From contig NZ_JQBP01000001.1 of assembly GCF_001438705.1 (NCBI RefSeq), forward strand, positions 263,197 through 327,196: a stretch of 64,000 nucleotides of DNA, in the 5' to 3' direction. Below are positions 61,509 to 64,000 of this stretch, in pieces. The notes below the pieces were generated by a model, which saw only the letters and a program-made list of their open reading frames with translations, did not search any database and was not told the DNA's origin. Source of the DNA: Weissella kandleri (lineage in GTDB: Bacteria; Bacillota; Bacilli; Lactobacillales; Lactobacillaceae). Numbering within the stretch: position 1 is the stretch's first letter; each line of letters opens with the position of its first letter. The position numbers and the translations under genes were made by a program.

Positions 61509-62359
61509 AAATTGAATTAATTAATTCATTAAGTTATACCGATTTTCCGGGAATTCAAAAGCAGATTGCCCGGGTTAAAAACGGAGTGAGTGATGAGTTG
61601 TGGATTGCAAGTCAGCATGAAGATGCCGCGTATTTACTGAAAAATAAGTTGGGGATTGATTTAAACCAGATTAAAGTCTTTGACATGATTAATCAAGAAT
61701 ATTTAGCCCCTATTGATGAACAAAAAGGACTATGGTGGGCTGATTTGCCACTACCAAATCAAGCTCAATTAAATATTACCAAGCAATGGGATAAGCTAAT
61801 TATTAGTCAAGGGAAAGTCATCGGTCAGATGGAATGGTTCCCGAATTCACAACGTTTTGTTCGGTCAGTAACTTGGTATGATTTTGATGGTCAAATAGAT
61901 TATCGAGATATTTATCGACGGGATGGTACACTATTTGCCACTCAATATTTTAGTTCCGGTGAAGTACTAGAGATGAATTTATTTAATTCAAAACATGTAC
62001 TAAGTAATCGATTTTTTTACTTTAATCAAAATCTAAACTTTGTTATCTCAGATAAATTGGAAACTTTTGATGGAAATGATGCATATGTAAAAGCGTTTGC
62101 TGAAAAATATAATCAGTATGAATTTATTGTTGCTCAATTAGGACGCGAATTATCTTTTGCCCCACAAAACAGTGTTCTTGATATGACAGCAGGAATAAAA
62201 GATTCTGATGGTCATATTTTCGGTAATCTATTACATGTTATGAAAGAGACACAACCTAAATTCAAACGAATATTAGTTGATTCAGAATTAGATCGACGGT
62301 TACTGCAGTCTGAGGCCGAAAACGATATTAACATTCAAGTTGTTAGGCGTGAAAAGTGA
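61505..62359 (+). CDS. gtfB: Accessory Sec glycosylation chaperone GtfB, short
   Basis: 284 residues. Matches the N-terminal part of GtfB, the non-catalytic partner that binds the adhesin and GtfA: FPNSQRFVRSVTWYDFDGQI and DYRDIYRRDGTLFATQYFSS. Normal GtfB proteins are about 440-450 residues. Here the protein ends with a clean TGA in what should be the GT-B core, and the next gene starts 21 bp later, so 150 or so residues are missing and no downstream remnant is visible. It overlaps gtfA by 4 bp and is followed by the adhesin gene, so it is clearly part of the set. The truncation may be natural or a loss. Confidence 0.85.
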   Translation: MKIELINSLSYTDFPGIQKQIARVKNGVSDELWIASQHEDAAYLLKNKLGIDLNQIKVFDMINQEYLAPIDEQKGLWWADLPLPNQAQLNITKQWDKLIISQGKVIGQMEWFPNSQRFVRSVTWYDFDGQIDYRDIYRRDGTLFATQYFSSGEVLEMNLFNSKHVLSNRFFYFNQNLNFVISDKLETFDGNDAYVKAFAEKYNQYEFIVAQLGRELSFAPQNSVLDMTAGIKDSDGHIFGNLLHVMKETQPKFKRILVDSELDRRLLQSEAENDINIQVVRREK

Positions 62360-62380
62360 TTATATGAGAAGGCTTGAAAT

Positions 62381-64000
62381 ATGGTTAAAAATAAATTTAA
62401 AATTATCTCAGAAGAAAAAAATTCACAGTATCATTTGTTTAAGAACGGTAAGTACTTAGTTAATGGAAAAGATACATTGACTACAATGACTACAATAGAC
62501 ACTACACAAACAAAGGTGGTTAAATTTACATTAGGAGCACTTTCTGCTTTAATGACAGGTGGGGTAGGGTCCTTGGTGGCGTCAGCAGATACGTCAGTTG
62601 ATAATATAACTACTAATCCAACGAAAACTACCAAAATAAACGATAGTAGATCTACTACGTTAGCTAATAAATCAACTGTTAGTGTGCCTTTATCTAATCA
62701 AAATGCACAACAAGATCATAAAATAAGCCCTTTTGCTTATCCATACACAGGAAAGGAAACTTATGTAACAGAGGATGGTACTCCGCTTAGTGATCCTTAC
62801 ACTTTTAAAATTAATAGTGGAAATGAAACTTGGAAGTTTACGGCTCCAAAAATGTTTGATGGATATTACCCTTCCTTAGAAAAATCTACGATCTTTTTAC
62901 CTAGTCTTGGCGTGCCATATCCCATTGGTGATCTTATAGAAACAAATTCTAAAACATGGGATGATGTAATGCCAGTAATTAACAGTCGGACAGATTATGG
63001 ACCCGAGGAAGATATAGGTGGAGATGTCACATTTGAGATCGTTTACAAAAAGTCTCAATTTGAGATGACTCTTAAACCATTAAGTATTATGAAAGGTGAT
63101 GTGGCTCCACAAGCGAGAGATTATATCGAAAAATTAATTGAGCCTGATGGTGCGGATGCTAATTATGATAACTTAATATTAGACGATTCATCAGTTGACT
63201 ATAATACAGCTGGAAAATATAAAGTAAAAATTGAATTTGACGATGATAAATTACAAAAGCATGTTAAGGAAACGACTCTGACAATAGTTGACGAACAAAT
63301 CAGTATATCAGAATCAGAATCAACAAGTGTAAGCGAATCAAAGTCAATCAGCGATTCAGAATCAGATTCATTGAGTGGGTCAAAATCAATCAGCAATTCA
63401 GAATCTGATTCTATGAGTGATGAAAGTAAGAGTAGGTCAGAATCAATCAGTGATTCAGAATCAGACTCATTGAGTGGGTCAAAGTCAATCAGCAATTCAG
63501 AATCAGACTCATTGAGTGGATCAAAATCAATCAGCGATTCAGAATCTGATTCTATGAGTGATGAAAGTAAGAGTAGGTCAGAATCATTAAGTGAAAGTAA
63601 ATCTGAATCAATTAGTGAGTCGATTAGTGAGTCGGAATCAGTTTGGGAGTCATTCAGTAAGTCAAGATCAATCAGCGGTTCTGCATCAGATTCATTGAGC
63701 GATTCAACGTCAATTAGTGATTCAGTATCACTTAGTACATCTGATTCTATGAGTGATGAAAGTAAGAGTGAGTCAGAATCATTAAGTGAAAGCAGGTCCG
63801 CATCAATTAGTGAGTCGGAATCAGTTTGGGAGTCATTCAGTAAGTCAAGGTCAATCAGCGATTCAGAATCAGATTCATTGAGCAATTCAACGTCCATCAG
63901 TGATTCAGAGAGTGATTCAAAGTTAATTAGTGATTCAGAGAGTGACTCAAAGTCAATCAGTGATTCAGAGTCAGACTCAAAGTCAATCAGCGATTCAGAG
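62381..64000 (+). CDS. Serine-rich repeat glycoprotein adhesin (3' end outside window)
   Basis: Surface adhesin, target of GtfA/GtfB, exported by the accessory Sec system and normally anchored by LPxTG. 540 codons are open to the right edge without a stop. The N-terminus (about 1-69) has a KxYKxGKxW-type signal: [14 protein letters not shown] at 16-29, a hydrophobic stretch and cleavage after VASA (A69). Residues 70-306 form a non-repeat region rich in Thr/Asn then beta-like, the probable ligand-binding part. From about 307 the rest is Ser-x repeat with Glu, Asp, Lys and Asn. Within it the block [14 protein letters not shown] occurs twice (about 63631-63678 and 63811-63858). AGAAGG precedes the ATG. 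Confidence 0.92.
   Translation, partial: MVKNKFKIISEEKNSQYHLFKNGKYLVNGKDTLTTMTTIDTTQTKVVKFTLGALSALMTGGVGSLVASADTSVDNITTNPTKTTKINDSRSTTLANKSTVSVPLSNQNAQQDHKISPFAYPYTGKETYVTEDGTPLSDPYTFKINSGNETWKFTAPKMFDGYYPSLEKSTIFLPSLGVPYPIGDLIETNSKTWDDVMPVINSRTDYGPEEDIGGDVTFEIVYKKSQFEMTLKPLSIMKGDVAPQARDYIEKLIEPDGADANYDNLILDDSSVDYNTAGKYKVKIEFDDDKLQKHVKETTLTIVDEQISISESESTSVSESKSISDSESDSLSGSKSISNSESDSMSDESKSRSESISDSESDSLSGSKSISNSESDSLSGSKSISDSESDSMSDESKSRSESLSESKSESISESISESESVWESFSKSRSISGSASDSLSDSTSISDSVSLSTSDSMSDESKSESESLSESRSASISESESVWESFSKSRSISDSESDSLSNSTSISDSESDSKLISDSESDSKSISDSESDSKSISDSE

Noticed and set aside
63199..63897. Long minus-strand open frame (232 codons) opposite the adhesin
   Set aside because: It is the antisense of the Ser-x repeat (Asp/Leu/Ser-rich mirror pattern), with no ribosome binding site or promoter; the plus strand gives a continuous signal peptide plus repeat protein.
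63300..64000. Repeats that could look like a CRISPR array
   Set aside because: Units are of unequal length, in codon register, without unique spacers; they encode the Ser-rich tail.

Overview
The window looks like a chromosomal segment of a low-GC, Gram-positive lactic acid bacterium (Lactobacillaceae), most likely from the Weissella/Leuconostoc branch. Reasons: AT-rich DNA, strong Firmicutes-type ribosome binding sites, a rel-dtd pair, the order cvfB-ribT-rluB-ypbB-recQ-LysM-cmk-rpsA-der-hup, the dnaG-rpoD and hrcA-grpE-dnaK-dnaJ blocks, CIRCE and cre operators, a teichoic-acid export pair (TagGH) and a serine-rich-repeat adhesin. The genus is inferred from gene content and order, not from a database search. 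I saw no rRNA, tRNA, CRISPR array, insertion sequence or phage gene.

Region by region. 1-16.7 kb is housekeeping: the 3' part of dnaE, rel, dtd, an orphan RelB/DinJ antitoxin, cvfB, ribT, rluB, a ypbB/recQ pair, a LysM membrane protein, a GNAT acetyltransferase, cmk, rpsA, der and hup. 17-26 kb is central metabolism: a GRP-type sugar uptake protein with a cre site over its promoter, a HAD phosphatase, and an lplA-pdhA-pdhB-pdhC-pdhD operon (lipoate ligase plus the whole pyruvate dehydrogenase complex) with a near-palindromic cre site downstream of its promoter, followed by an alpha/beta hydrolase.

26.3-43.7 kb is a large cell-wall glycopolymer (teichoic-acid-like) locus. It encodes a GT2-TagF fusion, an LCP ligase, an SGNH-like protein with a new N-terminal part, two large TagF-like proteins, a degenerate dUTPase-fold protein, a TagB-like primase, two small anchored proteins of unknown role, the TagH/TagG exporter, LicD, and a convergent tagD (CDP-glycerol synthesis). 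TagD would supply CDP-glycerol, the TagB/TagF-like enzymes would build the polymer, LicD could decorate it, TagGH would export it and LCP would attach it to peptidoglycan. This is the part most likely to hold undescribed biochemistry.

43.9-47.1 kb holds a WxL-interacting-type surface protein without a WxL partner, an SMR transporter, an iron-dependent alcohol dehydrogenase and a YbjQ-family protein. 47.2-56.7 kb holds dnaG (apparently with an ATC start codon), rpoD, a DUF2075 NTPase, and the heat-shock operon with a zinc-finger-less DnaJ. 56.8-64 kb holds two small unknown proteins, a sugar-phosphate transferase, an MFS transporter, and a gtfA-gtfB-adhesin block. GtfB is unusually short, and the adhesin gene runs off the right edge (540 codons visible). 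The accessory Sec export genes are not in the window.
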